Position numbers and translations under genes: made by a program
The notes under the pieces: generated by a model
Databases searched by the model: none
Seen by the model: only the letters and a program-made list of their open reading frames with translations
What the model was told of the DNA's origin: nothing
NCBI RefSeq assembly: GCF_035978755.1
Contig: NZ_CP108414.1
Span: 6,572,001 to 6,636,000, forward strand
Reading direction: 5' to 3'
Length of the DNA: 64,000 nt
DNA from: Streptomyces sp. NBC_01298
Lineage (GTDB): Bacteria > Actinomycetota > Actinomycetes > Streptomycetales > Streptomycetaceae
In this document: piece by piece, positions 33,749 to 42,730 of the stretch
Layout: the number at the start of each line of letters is the position of its first letter
How positions within the stretch are numbered: the first letter of the stretch is position 1

Positions 33749-35166
33749 CCCCAGCCCCCCGCCGAACCCGAACCGCCCGCCGCGCCGATCGGCGCGTTGC
33801 CCGCCTGCCGCCACAGTTCCCCGAAGGCCACCCCGGGCGGGGCGGCCAGCGCCGTCCAGCCCGCGTCGCGCAGCCCGGCCAGGCGTTCGTCCAGCGGGGG
33901 CACTCCCCCCGACATCGCTGACATCACCGAAGCCAGGCCCTGGGGCCGCCCGGACCAGTCCGAGGAGTCCAGTACGAACGCCACGGCCCCTCCGCCGCCG
34001 CGCCGGCACATCTTGGCCGCCAGTCCCGTCTGTACGTCGTCCAGGTCTCCGAAGAAGGCGATGAGGAGCCCGTCGCCGCCCGCTCCGCCGAAGCCGCTGC
34101 CGGTGCCGTTGCTCCGTACCGCGTCGCAGGCCCGCGAGAGGCCCGCGCCGTCGGAGTGGCCGATCACCGCGAGGGTGTCCATCAGCAGCCCCGCCGCCTC
34201 CGCGGACTCCTGCCCGCCGGAGGTGAAGCCGCCGCCCTCGCGGGGCACGCAGTCCCCGGTGTCGGTCAGCAGGCGCACCGAGAAGCCCTGCTCCAGAAGG
34301 TGCACCAGGGTCGACGCGGCGGCGGAGACGGCCCACTCGAAGGCCGAGTCGGGGCCGGCGCCCTCGTAGGCGAGGCGCCGGGTGTCCAGCAGCACGGTGG
34401 CCCGGCTGCGCTGCGGCTGCTCCTCGCGGCGCACCATCAGCTCGCCGTAGCGGGCGGTGGAGCGCCAGTGCACGCGGCGCAGGTCGTCGCCGCGCCGGTA
34501 ACCGCGCGGGATCACGTCGTCCTCGCCCGCCAGGGCCAGCGAGCGGCGGCTGCCGTCGCCGTAGCCGGAGGACTCGCCGGTGAAGCGCACCAGGGGCAGC
34601 GCCTCGGTGCGCGGGATGACGGTGAGGGTGTCGTAGGCGGAGAAGGAGCGGGTCAGCTCGACCAGCCCGAAGGGGTCGGTGAGCCGCAGCTGGAGCGGGC
34701 CCAGCGGGTAGCGGCCGCGCAGATCGGAGCGGACCCGGTACGAGACCTCGCGGCGGCCGCCCGGCTCCACCCGGTCCAGGACGAAGCGCGGCCGGGGCCC
34801 CAGCACGTACGGCACCCGGTCCTGGAGCATCAGCAGCCCGGTCGGCATCCGGGAGGTGTTGTCGAGCCGCAGCTGCACCCGGGCCTCGGAGCCGGCGGGC
34901 ACCCGCACCGGGGTCAGCCGGCGATTGCCGGAGACGCGGTGGCGGGTGCGGTGCAGGGCCAGGACGCAGAGCAGCGGGAGCACGGAGAGCAGCAGTCCGA
35001 CCCGGAGCAGCTCGGACTGGCCCAGTACGTACGCGCACAGCCCGGCGGCGATCCCGGCGGCCAGGAAGGAGCGGCCGCGGGTGGTCAGCCCGGCCAGCGA
35101 GGCGCGCAGCCCACCACCCTCCTGCGGACTCCGGCCGCCCGCGCCGTGCGGGGCGCCGGCGCTCAT
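33745..35166 (-). CDS. DUF58 domain membrane protein
   Basis: A 473-residue protein with two helices near residues 33-70, an extracytoplasmic or beta-rich stretch, and the DUF58 core IPRGYRRGDDLRRVHWRSTA (about 219-238) followed by a von-Willebrand-like region VLLDTRRLAYEG. DUF58 proteins usually pair with MoxR AAA+ ATPases as client or partner. It is translationally linked on both sides: the start touches the moxR stop and the stop overlaps the transglutaminase start. A Gly-rich tail ends the chain. Molecular role unknown. Confidence 0.9.
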   Translation of the reverse strand: MSAGAPHGAGGRSPQEGGGLRASLAGLTTRGRSFLAAGIAAGLCAYVLGQSELLRVGLLLSVLPLLCVLALHRTRHRVSGNRRLTPVRVPAGSEARVQLRLDNTSRMPTGLLMLQDRVPYVLGPRPRFVLDRVEPGGRREVSYRVRSDLRGRYPLGPLQLRLTDPFGLVELTRSFSAYDTLTVIPRTEALPLVRFTGESSGYGDGSRRSLALAGEDDVIPRGYRRGDDLRRVHWRSTARYGELMVRREEQPQRSRATVLLDTRRLAYEGAGPDSAFEWAVSAAASTLVHLLEQGFSVRLLTDTGDCVPREGGGFTSGGQESAEAAGLLMDTLAVIGHSDGAGLSRACDAVRSNGTGSGFGGAGGDGLLIAFFGDLDDVQTGLAAKMCRRGGGGAVAFVLDSSDWSGRPQGLASVMSAMSGGVPPLDERLAGLRDAGWTALAAPPGVAFGELWRQAGNAPIGAAGGSGSAGGWG

Positions 35167-36176
35167 CAGAAGCCCCGGATGCCCGCGCCGGGCGGGATCT
35201 CGCCGCGCGAGGGCGCGGCCGGTACGGGGGTGCGCTGGAGGATGTCGGCGACGACCTGCTCGGCGGTGCGCCGGCTCAGCTGGGCCTGTGCGGTGGGCAG
35301 CAGCCGGTGCGCGAGCACCGGTCCGGCCAGGGCCTGGACGTCGTCGGGCAGGACGTAGTCCCGCCCGGACAGGGCGGCGGAGGCCTTCACGGCGCGCAGC
35401 AGGTGCAGGGTGGCGCGGGGAGAGGCGCCCAGGCGCAGGTCCGGGTGGCTGCGGGTGGCGGAGACCAGGTCGACGACGTAGCGCCGGACGGGCGCGGCCA
35501 CGTACACCTCGCGGACGGCTTCGATGAGCTTGCCGATGTCGTGGGCGTGCGCGACGGCCGTCAGGTCGTCGAGCGGGGAGAGCCCGCCGTGCACGTCGAG
35601 CATCCGCAGTTCGGCCTCGGGGCTGGGGTAGCCCACCGAGACCCGGGCCATGAAGCGGTCGCGCTGGGCCTCGGGGAGGGGATAGGTGCCCTCCATCTCC
35701 ACCGGGTTCTGGGTGGCGACGACCATGAAGGGGCTCGGCAGCGTGTAGGTGGTGCCGTCGATGGTGACCTGGCGCTCCTCCATCGACTCCAGCAGCGCGG
35801 ACTGGGTCTTGGGGGAGGCGCGGTTGATCTCGTCGCCGATGACGATCTGCGCGAAGATCGCGCCCGGCTTGAACTCGAACTCCCGGCGCTGCTGGTCGTA
35901 GATGCTCACGCCGGTGATGTCCGAGGGCAGCAGGTCCGGGGTGAACTGGATCCGCTGGACCGAACAGTCGATGGACTTGGCGAGCGCCTTGGCCAGCATC
36001 GTCTTGCCGACGCCGGGTACATCCTCGATCAGCAGGTGGCCCTCGGCGAGCAGGACGGTCAGCGCGAGGCGGACCACTTCCGGCTTGCCCTCGATCACGC
36101 TCTCGATCGATTCCCGCACCTGCTGCGCCGTGCTGGTCAGATCCGCGAGGCTCGCTCGGTCGTCATACGTGGTCAC
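35166..36176 (-). CDS. MoxR family AAA+ ATPase
   Basis: A 336-residue cytosolic ATPase thought to act as a chaperone for DUF58 and vWA proteins. Visible are Walker A EDVPGVGKTMLAKAL (about 57-71), Walker B IVIGDEINRASPKTQSALLE, sensor 1 VVATQNPVE, the Arg finger region LPEAQRDRFMARV and a C-terminal lid. The start is GTG 36176, with GAGGAG spaced before it; upstream in-frame codons lack such a site. First gene of the MoxR-DUF58-transglutaminase operon. The promoter probably lies in 36180-36280, where two TCTTGATT words occur on the coding strand. Confidence 0.93.
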   Translation of the reverse strand: MTTYDDRASLADLTSTAQQVRESIESVIEGKPEVVRLALTVLLAEGHLLIEDVPGVGKTMLAKALAKSIDCSVQRIQFTPDLLPSDITGVSIYDQQRREFEFKPGAIFAQIVIGDEINRASPKTQSALLESMEERQVTIDGTTYTLPSPFMVVATQNPVEMEGTYPLPEAQRDRFMARVSVGYPSPEAELRMLDVHGGLSPLDDLTAVAHAHDIGKLIEAVREVYVAAPVRRYVVDLVSATRSHPDLRLGASPRATLHLLRAVKASAALSGRDYVLPDDVQALAGPVLAHRLLPTAQAQLSRRTAEQVVADILQRTPVPAAPSRGEIPPGAGIRGF

Positions 36177-36287
36177 CTGGTTCTCCTCGACCCTTTCCCA
36201 GGGCCGGCGCACCATCGCGCATGACCGGCCCACCCCGAAACACCTCAGAAATCAAGAGCAATCAAGAACGTCGTAACGCGGACACCG

Positions 36288-36308
36288 ACCCGGAAACCTC
36301 TTCCGGGT
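36288..36308 (-). terminator. small hairpin downstream of the carbonic anhydrase gene
   Basis: ACCCGGAA (36288-36295) and TTCCGGGT (36301-36308) pair over eight bases with a five-base loop, 43 bases past the carbonic anhydrase stop; a modest terminator candidate. Confidence 0.45.
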
Positions 36309-36351
36309 GACGTCTCCCCGCATTCTTGACGGCCCTTGGCCCTGGTGTCAC

Positions 36352-36903
36352 TCAAGAGGTGGGATCGATCTCCCGCAGGAGCCCGGTGTGCACGTCGAAG
36401 ACGAAGCCTCGCACATCGTCCTTGTGGGGCAGGAAGGGGTTCGTACGGACCCGCTGCATGGACTGGCGGACGTCCTGGTCCACGTCACGGAAGGCCTCGA
36501 CGGCCCAGGCGGGACGCTGGCCGACCTCGTCCTCCAGCTCGTGCCGGAAGTCCTCGGTCAGGCTTTCGAGACCACATCCGGTGTGGTGGATGAGTATCAC
36601 CGTGCGGGTGCCGAGCGCCCGCTGGCTGATGGTGAGGGAGCGGATGGTGTCGTCGGTGACCACCCCGCCGGCATTGCGGATCGTGTGACAGTCGCCCAGC
36701 TCCAGGCCGAGGGCGGCGTGCAGGTCGAGGCGGGCGTCCATACAGGCCACTACGGCCACCTGGAGGACCGGACGGGCGTCCATGCCGGGGTCGGCGAACT
36801 TGGCGGCGTAGGCGCGGTTCGAGTCGACCAGGCGGTCGGTGACGGAGAGCTCCTCGGCGGCCTTGGGCGCGGAGGCGGCGGGCAGGGGTACGGAAGTCGT
36901 CAT
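36352..36903 (-). CDS. beta-carbonic anhydrase
   Basis: Zinc enzyme interconverting CO2 and bicarbonate. The 183-residue protein has the beta-class ligands in order: Cys54 and Asp56 in VVACMDARLD, His107 and Cys110 in HHTGCG, and the RNAGG block. This is the short, Rv1284-like group with the FEFDVHTG-type end (FVFDVHTGLL). The ATG at 36903 has no Shine-Dalgarno, but TAACGT ends seven bases upstream, giving a leaderless start. It is divergent from rsmH, so bicarbonate supply and the division cluster share a 311-base regulatory region. Confidence 0.93.
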   Translation of the reverse strand: MTTSVPLPAASAPKAAEELSVTDRLVDSNRAYAAKFADPGMDARPVLQVAVVACMDARLDLHAALGLELGDCHTIRNAGGVVTDDTIRSLTISQRALGTRTVILIHHTGCGLESLTEDFRHELEDEVGQRPAWAVEAFRDVDQDVRQSMQRVRTNPFLPHKDDVRGFVFDVHTGLLREIDPTS

Positions 36904-36910
36904 GGATACG

Positions 36911-36916
36911 ACGTTA
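36911..36916 (-). promoter_or_regulatory. candidate -10 box of a leaderless carbonic anhydrase message
   Basis: TAACGT on the reverse strand, ending seven bases before the ATG at 36903. The rest of the 311-base gap to rsmH (36904-37214) holds only the rsmH promoter and leader hairpin. Confidence 0.45.
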
Positions 36917-37078
36917 GTGGTCACAGGCCGTATGAGCATCGAGTGAGGGTGGACAAAGAAGGTCACCTGATCCTGTTGTGAGCTAACCCACAGGGGTGAG
37001 GCGCACGCGGCCGTCCGGGTGATTCGCGCCTTTTGCGGCTTCGATGGCACGGGGGCGCACGGCGCGCGGGGCGGTTCG

Positions 37079-37106
37079 TTGACCGCGGCGACCGTTGCAC
37101 TAAAGT
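37079..37106 (+). promoter_or_regulatory. dcw cluster promoter upstream of rsmH
   Basis: TTGACC (37079-37084), 16-base spacer and TAAAGT (37101-37106): the best match in the gap to a vegetative (HrdB) promoter. It would give a leader of about 100 bases. Confidence 0.65.
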
Positions 37107-37171
37107 GACGCGAACCGGCCGGAGCCCGGCCCTGACCGGCCGCCCGGCCCTTTGGTAAGACTCCGCGTGCG

Positions 37172-37197
37172 CGGCGCGGCGTATGCCTGCCGCGCCG
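37172..37197 (+). promoter_or_regulatory. leader hairpin before rsmH
   Basis: CGGCGCGGC (37172-37180) and GCCGCGCCG (37189-37197) form a perfect 9-bp stem with an 8-base loop, just before the GAGAGGG ribosome site. It may modulate cluster expression. Confidence 0.5.
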
Positions 37198-37214
37198 TTA
37201 TCTGAGAGGGCGCT

Positions 37215-38174
37215 TTGACTAGCGAGTCCCGACACGTCCCGGTGATGCTCCAGCGGTGCCTGGACCTGTTGGCCCCGGCACTGGAGAGGCCCGGGGCCGT
37301 CGTCGTCGACTGCACCCTCGGCCTCGGCGGGCACAGCGAGGCCCTGCTCACCCGGTTCCCCGAGGCCCACCTGATCGGCCTGGACCGCGACAAGGAAGCC
37401 CTGCGCCTCTCCGGGGAGCGCCTCGCGCCCTTCGGGGACCGGGTCACCCTCGTCCACGCCATCTACGCCGACCTGGCCGAGGTGCTGGACGGACTGCGCA
37501 TCCCCGCCGTGCAGGGCATCCTCTTCGACCTCGGCGTCTCCTCCATGCAGCTGGACGAGGCCGACCGCGGCTTCGCCTACGCGCAGGACGCCCCGCTCGA
37601 CATGCGGATGGACCAGACGACGGGCATCAGCGCGGCCGAGGTCCTCAACACCTACGCGCCCGGCGAGCTGGTCCGCATCCTGCGCCAGTACGGCGAGGAG
37701 AAGCAGGCCAAGCGGATCGTGTCCGCGGTGGTGCGCGAGCGGGACAAGAACCCCTTCACCAACAGCGCGCGCCTCGTCGAACTGATCCGCGACTCCCTGC
37801 CGCAGGCGGCCAAGCGGACCGGCGGCAACCCGGCCAAGCGCACCTTCCAGGCCCTGCGCATCGAGGTCAACGGCGAGCTGTCCGGACTGGAGCGGGCGAT
37901 CCCCGCCGCCGTGGACCGGATCGCGGTCGGCGGCCGGATCGTGGTGCTCTCGTACCAGTCGCTGGAGGACCGCCTCGTCAAGCAGGCCTTCGCCGCCGGC
38001 GCGACCTCGACGGCCCCGCCCGGGCTGCCGGTCGTACCGGAGAAGTACCAGCCGAAGCTGAAGCTCCTGACGCGCGGCGCCGAGCTGCCGACGGAGGAGG
38101 AGATCGCGGAGAACCGGCGTGCGGCGCCGGCCCGCTGCCGCGGGGTGGAGCGCATCCGGGAGGCGCGGCTGTGA
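37215..38174 (+). CDS. rsmH: 16S rRNA (cytosine-1402-N4)-methyltransferase RsmH (MraW)
   Basis: SAM-dependent enzyme that methylates C1402 in the ribosomal P site; first gene of the division cluster. The 319-residue protein shows [17 protein letters not shown] at the N-terminus, motif [48 protein letters not shown], the insertion domain and [19 protein letters not shown]. The start is TTG 37215, supported by GAGAGGG eight bases upstream. The stop overlaps the ftsL start (GTGA). No mraZ homologue precedes it in this window. Confidence 0.97.
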   Translation: MTSESRHVPVMLQRCLDLLAPALERPGAVVVDCTLGLGGHSEALLTRFPEAHLIGLDRDKEALRLSGERLAPFGDRVTLVHAIYADLAEVLDGLRIPAVQGILFDLGVSSMQLDEADRGFAYAQDAPLDMRMDQTTGISAAEVLNTYAPGELVRILRQYGEEKQAKRIVSAVVRERDKNPFTNSARLVELIRDSLPQAAKRTGGNPAKRTFQALRIEVNGELSGLERAIPAAVDRIAVGGRIVVLSYQSLEDRLVKQAFAAGATSTAPPGLPVVPEKYQPKLKLLTRGAELPTEEEIAENRRAAPARCRGVERIREARL

Positions 38175-38692
38175 AACGCCTGGGGCGGGTGCTGGGGGGC
38201 CCGGTCGCCGGACAGGCGGCGCGGACCCCGTTCGTCCTGCTGGTCGTGGCGCTGCTCGGCGGCGGGCTGATCAGCCTGCTGCTGCTGAATTCGGCGCTGA
38301 ACCAGGGCTCCTTCCAGCTGAGCAAGCTGAAGCGGGAGACGACCGCGGTCACGGACGAGGAACAGGCGCTGCAGCGGGACGTGGACGGCTACTCGGCGCC
38401 CGACGCGTTGCAGCGGCGGGCGCACGAGCTGGGTCTGGTCCCGGGCGGCAGCCCGGTCTTCATCGGTCCCGACGGCAAGGTCGCCGGGACCGCCTCGCCG
38501 GCCGCCGAGCCGCCGCCCCCGTCGCCGCCGGCAGCGCCCGTGTCCGCCGCGCCGCCCGTTTCGGCGTCCCCCGGCGGGGCCGTGCCGAGCCCGGCGGGCT
38601 CCCCGGCTGCCGCCCCTTCCAGTCAGGCCCCCGCCGCCCCTGCCGCCCCGTCGGGCGGAGCGGCTCAGCCCTCCCAGACCCCTGGACGGTGA
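38171..38692 (+). CDS. ftsL: cell division protein FtsL-like
   Basis: Bitopic septal protein that joins FtsQ and DivIC to activate FtsW-FtsI. Of 173 residues, 1-20 are cytosolic, about 21-43 form the membrane helix ([20 protein letters not shown]), 44-95 a short coiled coil with the [20 protein letters not shown] pattern, and 105-173 an unusually long Pro/Ala/Ser tail. The call rests on position between rsmH and ftsI plus topology, since FtsL sequences diverge quickly. The GTG at 38171 overlaps the rsmH stop. Confidence 0.85.
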   Translation: MKRLGRVLGGPVAGQAARTPFVLLVVALLGGGLISLLLLNSALNQGSFQLSKLKRETTAVTDEEQALQRDVDGYSAPDALQRRAHELGLVPGGSPVFIGPDGKVAGTASPAAEPPPPSPPAAPVSAAPPVSASPGGAVPSPAGSPAAAPSSQAPAAPAAPSGGAAQPSQTPGR

Positions 38693-38722
38693 CGTAGTGA
38701 CGCGTACCCCTGCGGGGCTGGT

Positions 38723-38910
38723 CCCCTACCCGCCCTTCCACCGTTCCCAGGGCTCCGCCCTGACCCCTACCGCGTGCGGCGCCCTCGCCGGGGGCCAGCC
38801 CCCGGACCCCCGCTCCTCAAACGCCGGCGGGGCTGATTTTGACGGTCGGGGTCCGCGGGTCCAGGCCGGCATCGGCCAAGTCCAGCCCCTCCGGCGTTTG
38901 AGGAGCGGGG
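38723..38910. repeat. dispersed repeat, copy D, inside the dcw cluster
   Basis: It starts with the family's left end CCCCTACCCGCCCTTCCACC (38723-38742). An internal pair of 28-base arms follows, 38808-38835 and 38883-38910, complementary at 27 positions and holding the CTCAAACGCCGG / CCGGCGTTTGAG words. The 282-base ftsL-ftsI gap (38693-38974) is filled by this element. It could form a long hairpin in the division transcript. Confidence 0.82.
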
Positions 38911-38974
38911 TCTGGGGTGGAGCCCCAGGGGCTTCGGCGCAGCCGGGGTCCTCGCACGCCCGGGGGGCTGCCGC

Positions 38975-40984
38975 ATGAGCCCCCAGGAGCCGCCGCGGCG
39001 GCGGGTGCCCGGGCCCGGGCGGCCACGGCCCGGGGCGGAACGGGCGCGGGGCGCGGCGCGGCCCGCCGCCAGGCCCGCCACCCGACGCCCCGCCCCCGCG
39101 AGGAAACCGCACACGATCCGGCTCGGCGCCCCCAAGCCCCGGCTGCGGCTGGTCAGCGTCGGCCTGACGATGGTGATGCTGGTGTTCGTCGTACGGCTGC
39201 TCCAGGTGCAGGCCGTCGACGCGTCCGCGTACTCCGCCAAGGCCTCCGAGAACCGCTTCGCCAGCTACACCCTGGCCGCCGAGCGCGGGGAGATCACCGA
39301 CCGCAAGGGCGTGGCGCTCGCCACCAGCGTGGACGCGTACGACATCACCGCGGACCCGCACATGTTCACCGTGCAGGAGAGCAAGGCTCCCGACGCCCCC
39401 GAGCAGGCGGCGGCCCTCCTCGCGCCGATCCTCGGCAAGGACGCCAAGGAGATCACCGCCCGCCTGAAGACGAAGAACACCCGCTACGTGGTCCTCGCCC
39501 GCCGCCAGACCCCCCAGGTCTGGAACCAGATCAAGGGCCTCAAGAAGGTCTTCGCCGAGAAGGCGTCCGCGGACAAGAAGAACAACGGCCCCGGCGCCAA
39601 CGTCCTGGCCGGGGTGTTCAACGAGAACAGCAGCAAGCGCGTGTACCCGAACGGCGACCTCGCCGCCGGGATACTGGGTTACGTCAACGCCGAGGGCAAG
39701 GGCGGCGGCGGCCTGGAGTCCTCCCTCGACAAGAAGCTGTCCGGCAAGGACGGCGAGCTCACGTACGCCCAGTCGGGCGGCCGCCGCGTGCCGACCGCCG
39801 GGTCCAGCGAGAAGCCCGCCGTGCCCGGCGAGGACATCGAACTGACCATCGACCGCGACATCCAGTGGGCCGCGCAGAGCGCCATCACCGAGCAGGTCGC
39901 CAAGTCGGAGGCCGACCGCGGGTACGTCATCGTCCAGGACACGACCACCGGCGAGGTCCTCGCCATGGCCAACGCCCCGGGCTTCGACCCCAACGACCTC
40001 TCCAAGGCCAGCTCGGCCGCCATGGGCAACGCCGCGCTCCAGGACGTGTACGAGCCCGGCTCCACCGCCAAGGTCATGTCGATGGCGGCCGTCCTGGAGG
40101 AGAAGAAGGCCAAGCCCGACACCCACGTCGAGGTCCCCAACCGGCTGCACCGCGGCGACCGGCTCTTCAAGGACGACATCGACCACCCGACCTGGTACCT
40201 GACCCTCAACGGGGTGCTGGCCAAGTCCTCCAACATCGGCACCATCCTGGCCACCGGCCAGCTCGGTCCGACGCAGCCCGAGTCCAACAAGGTCCTGTTC
40301 TCGTACCTGGACAAGTTCGGCATCGGCCGGCCCACCGGCCTGAACTACCCGGGCGAGTCCCGCGGCATCCTCGCCCCGCCGGAGAAGTGGTCCACTTCCC
40401 AGCAGTACACGATCCCCTTCGGCCAGGGCCTGTCCCTCAACGCCATGCAGGCGGCCTCGGTGTACTCGACCATCGCCAACGGCGGGGTGCGCGTCGCCCC
40501 GACCCTGGTCCGCGGCACCAAGGGCCCCGACGGCCGCTTCACCCCGGCGCCCGCGCCCGCGAAGAACCGCGTGGTCAGCGAGGAGACCGCCAAGACCCTC
40601 GCGGAAATGCTGGAGTCGGTGGTCGACGACCAGGAGGGCACCGGCACCAAGGCCCGCATCCCCGGCTACCGGGTCGGCGGCAAGACCGGCACCTCCAACC
40701 GGGTGGATCCGGCCACCGGCCGCTACAAGGGCTACACCGCCTCGTTCGCGGGATTCGCACCTGCGGACAATCCCCGCATCACCGTCTACTGCGCCATCCA
40801 GAACCCCACCAAGGGCAGTTACTTCGGTGGCCAGATCTGCGGGCCCATCTACAAGAAGGTCATGGAGTTCGCCCTCAAAACCCTCCAGATCGCTCCCACC
40901 GGAACCGCCCCCGCCGGACTCCCGGTCACCTACGAACCCGGCGCGCAGCCCGGCTCCCAGCCGAGCCCGCAGCCGGGCCAGTGA
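38975..40984 (+). CDS. ftsI: penicillin-binding protein 3 / FtsI (septal transpeptidase)
   Basis: Class B PBP that crosslinks septal peptidoglycan with FtsW. The 669-residue protein has a long basic Arg/Pro-rich cytosolic lead (1-57), one membrane helix (about 58-76), the pedestal domain with RGEITDRKGVALA, and a transpeptidase domain with active-site Ser363 in PGSTAKVM (SxxK), SSN at 417-419 and KTGTS at 569-573. The tail is Pro/Gln/Ser-rich. The ATG follows a G-run at 38960s. A repeat element separates it from ftsL, so its expression may depend on read-through or on a promoter within the gap. Confidence 0.97.
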   Translation: MSPQEPPRRRVPGPGRPRPGAERARGAARPAARPATRRPAPARKPHTIRLGAPKPRLRLVSVGLTMVMLVFVVRLLQVQAVDASAYSAKASENRFASYTLAAERGEITDRKGVALATSVDAYDITADPHMFTVQESKAPDAPEQAAALLAPILGKDAKEITARLKTKNTRYVVLARRQTPQVWNQIKGLKKVFAEKASADKKNNGPGANVLAGVFNENSSKRVYPNGDLAAGILGYVNAEGKGGGGLESSLDKKLSGKDGELTYAQSGGRRVPTAGSSEKPAVPGEDIELTIDRDIQWAAQSAITEQVAKSEADRGYVIVQDTTTGEVLAMANAPGFDPNDLSKASSAAMGNAALQDVYEPGSTAKVMSMAAVLEEKKAKPDTHVEVPNRLHRGDRLFKDDIDHPTWYLTLNGVLAKSSNIGTILATGQLGPTQPESNKVLFSYLDKFGIGRPTGLNYPGESRGILAPPEKWSTSQQYTIPFGQGLSLNAMQAASVYSTIANGGVRVAPTLVRGTKGPDGRFTPAPAPAKNRVVSEETAKTLAEMLESVVDDQEGTGTKARIPGYRVGGKTGTSNRVDPATGRYKGYTASFAGFAPADNPRITVYCAIQNPTKGSYFGGQICGPIYKKVMEFALKTLQIAPTGTAPAGLPVTYEPGAQPGSQPSPQPGQ

Positions 40985-41029
40985 CCGACGCCCGGACGGC
41001 CAGCCCCAGAAAAGCGTGAGGCACCATCA

Positions 41030-42730
41030 GTGACAACGATCACCCCCGAATCCGGGAACCACGCGTCCGCCGAGCCCCAGGCCGGGCCCTCGCTTCGCGA
41101 GCGGCCCGCCGCGCCCGGTACGCTCACCGCCGTGCCCCACGCTGATCAGCCCAGAACCACCCAGAACGACGCACCGGCAGCGCCGCCGGGAGCGCCACGT
41201 CCCCTGTCCGTCCGCCCGACCCCCCTGGGCGAGCTGGCGGAGCTGCTGGGGGTGGAAGTCCCCGGCGCGCAGACGCGGATCACCGGCATCACGCACGATT
41301 CGCGTGCCGTGCGCCCCGGAGACCTGTACGCGGCCCTGCCGGGCGCCAAGCTGCACGGCGCGGACTTCGCCGCGCAGGCGGCCGCCCTCGGCGCCGCCGC
41401 GGTGCTGACCGATCCGGCCGGCGCCGAGCGCGCCGCGGCCACCGGACTCCCGGTCCTCGCCGTCGCCGACCCGCGCGGCCGGATGGGCGCCCTGGCCGCC
41501 GCGGTCTACGGACGGCCGGGCGAGGACCTGCTCCAGATCGGCATCACCGGCACCTCCGGCAAGACCACCACGGCGTACCTCGTCGAGGGCGGCCTGCGCG
41601 GCGGCGGACGCAAGACGGGGCTCATCGGCACCGTCGAGATGCGCGTCGGCGACGAGCGCATCAAGTCCGAGCGCACCACCCCCGAGGCCACCGACCTGCA
41701 GGCGCTCTTCGCGGTCATGCGCGAACGCGGCGTCGAGGCCGTCGCCATGGAGGTCTCCAGCCACGCCCTGGTGCTCGGCCGGGTCGACGGCTGCGTCTTC
41801 GACGTGGCCGTCTTCAACAACCTGAGCCCGGAGCACATGGAGTTCCACTCCGACATGGAGGACTACTTCCAGGCCAAGGCGCAGCTCTTCACCGAGCGCC
41901 GCGCCCGCCTCGGCGTGGTCAACATCGACGACGAGTACGGGCGCCGCCTCGCCAAGGAGTCGCCGATCCCGGTCGTCACCTTCTCCGCCGCGGGCGACCC
42001 GGCCGCCGACTGGCGGGCCGAGGACGTGGTCTCGCGCCACATGGACTCGACCCTGACCCTGGTGGGTCCCGCGGGCGAGCGGGTCCGGGCCACCGCCCCG
42101 CTGCCCGGCCCGTTCAACGTGGCCAACACCGTGGCCGCCGTCGTCACGCTCGCCGCCGCCGGCCTCGACCCGCAGACCGCCGCCGACGGCGTCGCCGCGG
42201 TCCCCGGGGTGCCCGGCCGCCTGGAGCGGGTGGACGCGGGACAGCCGTACCTGGCCGTCGTGGACTACGCGCACAAGACGGACGCCGTCGAATCGGTCCT
42301 GCGGGCCCTGCGCGAGGTCACCACCGGCAAGCTGCACGTCGTACTGGGCTGCGGCGGCGACCGCGACACCACCAAGCGGGCCCCGATGGGCGCGGCGGCC
42401 GCCCGGTTCGCCGACACCGCCGTACTGACCTCCGACAACCCCCGCTCCGAGGACCCCCTCGGGATCCTCGCCGCGATGTTCCGCGGCGCCGTGTCCGTGC
42501 CGCCCGCCGAGCGGGGCGCCGTCCTCGTTGACGCCGACCGGGCGGCGGCCATCGCCACCGCCGTCGCGCGCGCCGAGGCGGGAGACACCGTGCTGGTGGC
42601 CGGCAAGGGCCACGAGCAGGGCCAGGACATCGCGGGCGTCGTACGCCCCTTCGACGACCGGGCGGTCCTGCGCGCGGCCATCGAGACCCAAGCACGCCAG
42701 CGTCCCCGACAGGCCGAGGTGAACCAGTGA
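41030..42730 (+). CDS. murE: UDP-N-acetylmuramyl-tripeptide synthetase MurE
   Basis: Cytosolic ligase adding the third residue (LL-diaminopimelate in Streptomyces) to UDP-MurNAc-L-Ala-D-Glu. The 566-residue frame has the N-terminal domain with THDSRAVRPGDLYAALPG, the ATP loop GITGTSGKTTT, EVSSHAL, NNLSPEHMEFH, the carbamylated-Lys region DYFQAKAQLF, YAHKTDAVE and the diaminopimelate-selecting DNPRSEDP. The first 60 residues lack conservation. GTG 41030 follows GTGAGGC, but an in-frame GTG at 41132, seven bases after TACGCT, could be the true or a second start (532 aa). The stop overlaps murF. Confidence 0.95.
   Translation: MTTITPESGNHASAEPQAGPSLRERPAAPGTLTAVPHADQPRTTQNDAPAAPPGAPRPLSVRPTPLGELAELLGVEVPGAQTRITGITHDSRAVRPGDLYAALPGAKLHGADFAAQAAALGAAAVLTDPAGAERAAATGLPVLAVADPRGRMGALAAAVYGRPGEDLLQIGITGTSGKTTTAYLVEGGLRGGGRKTGLIGTVEMRVGDERIKSERTTPEATDLQALFAVMRERGVEAVAMEVSSHALVLGRVDGCVFDVAVFNNLSPEHMEFHSDMEDYFQAKAQLFTERRARLGVVNIDDEYGRRLAKESPIPVVTFSAAGDPAADWRAEDVVSRHMDSTLTLVGPAGERVRATAPLPGPFNVANTVAAVVTLAAAGLDPQTAADGVAAVPGVPGRLERVDAGQPYLAVVDYAHKTDAVESVLRALREVTTGKLHVVLGCGGDRDTTKRAPMGAAAARFADTAVLTSDNPRSEDPLGILAAMFRGAVSVPPAERGAVLVDADRAAAIATAVARAEAGDTVLVAGKGHEQGQDIAGVVRPFDDRAVLRAAIETQARQRPRQAEVNQ
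41119..41134 (+). promoter_or_regulatory. candidate internal leaderless promoter/start in murE
   Basis: TACGCT (41119-41124), seven bases, then an in-frame GTG (41132-41134) that would drop the unconserved lead of MurE. The same spacing recurs at other leaderless genes here. Confidence 0.35.

Noticed and set aside
36904..37214. mraZ gene before rsmH
   Set aside because: No SpoVT/AbrB-like frame in this gap; the upstream gene is carbonic anhydrase on the other strand.
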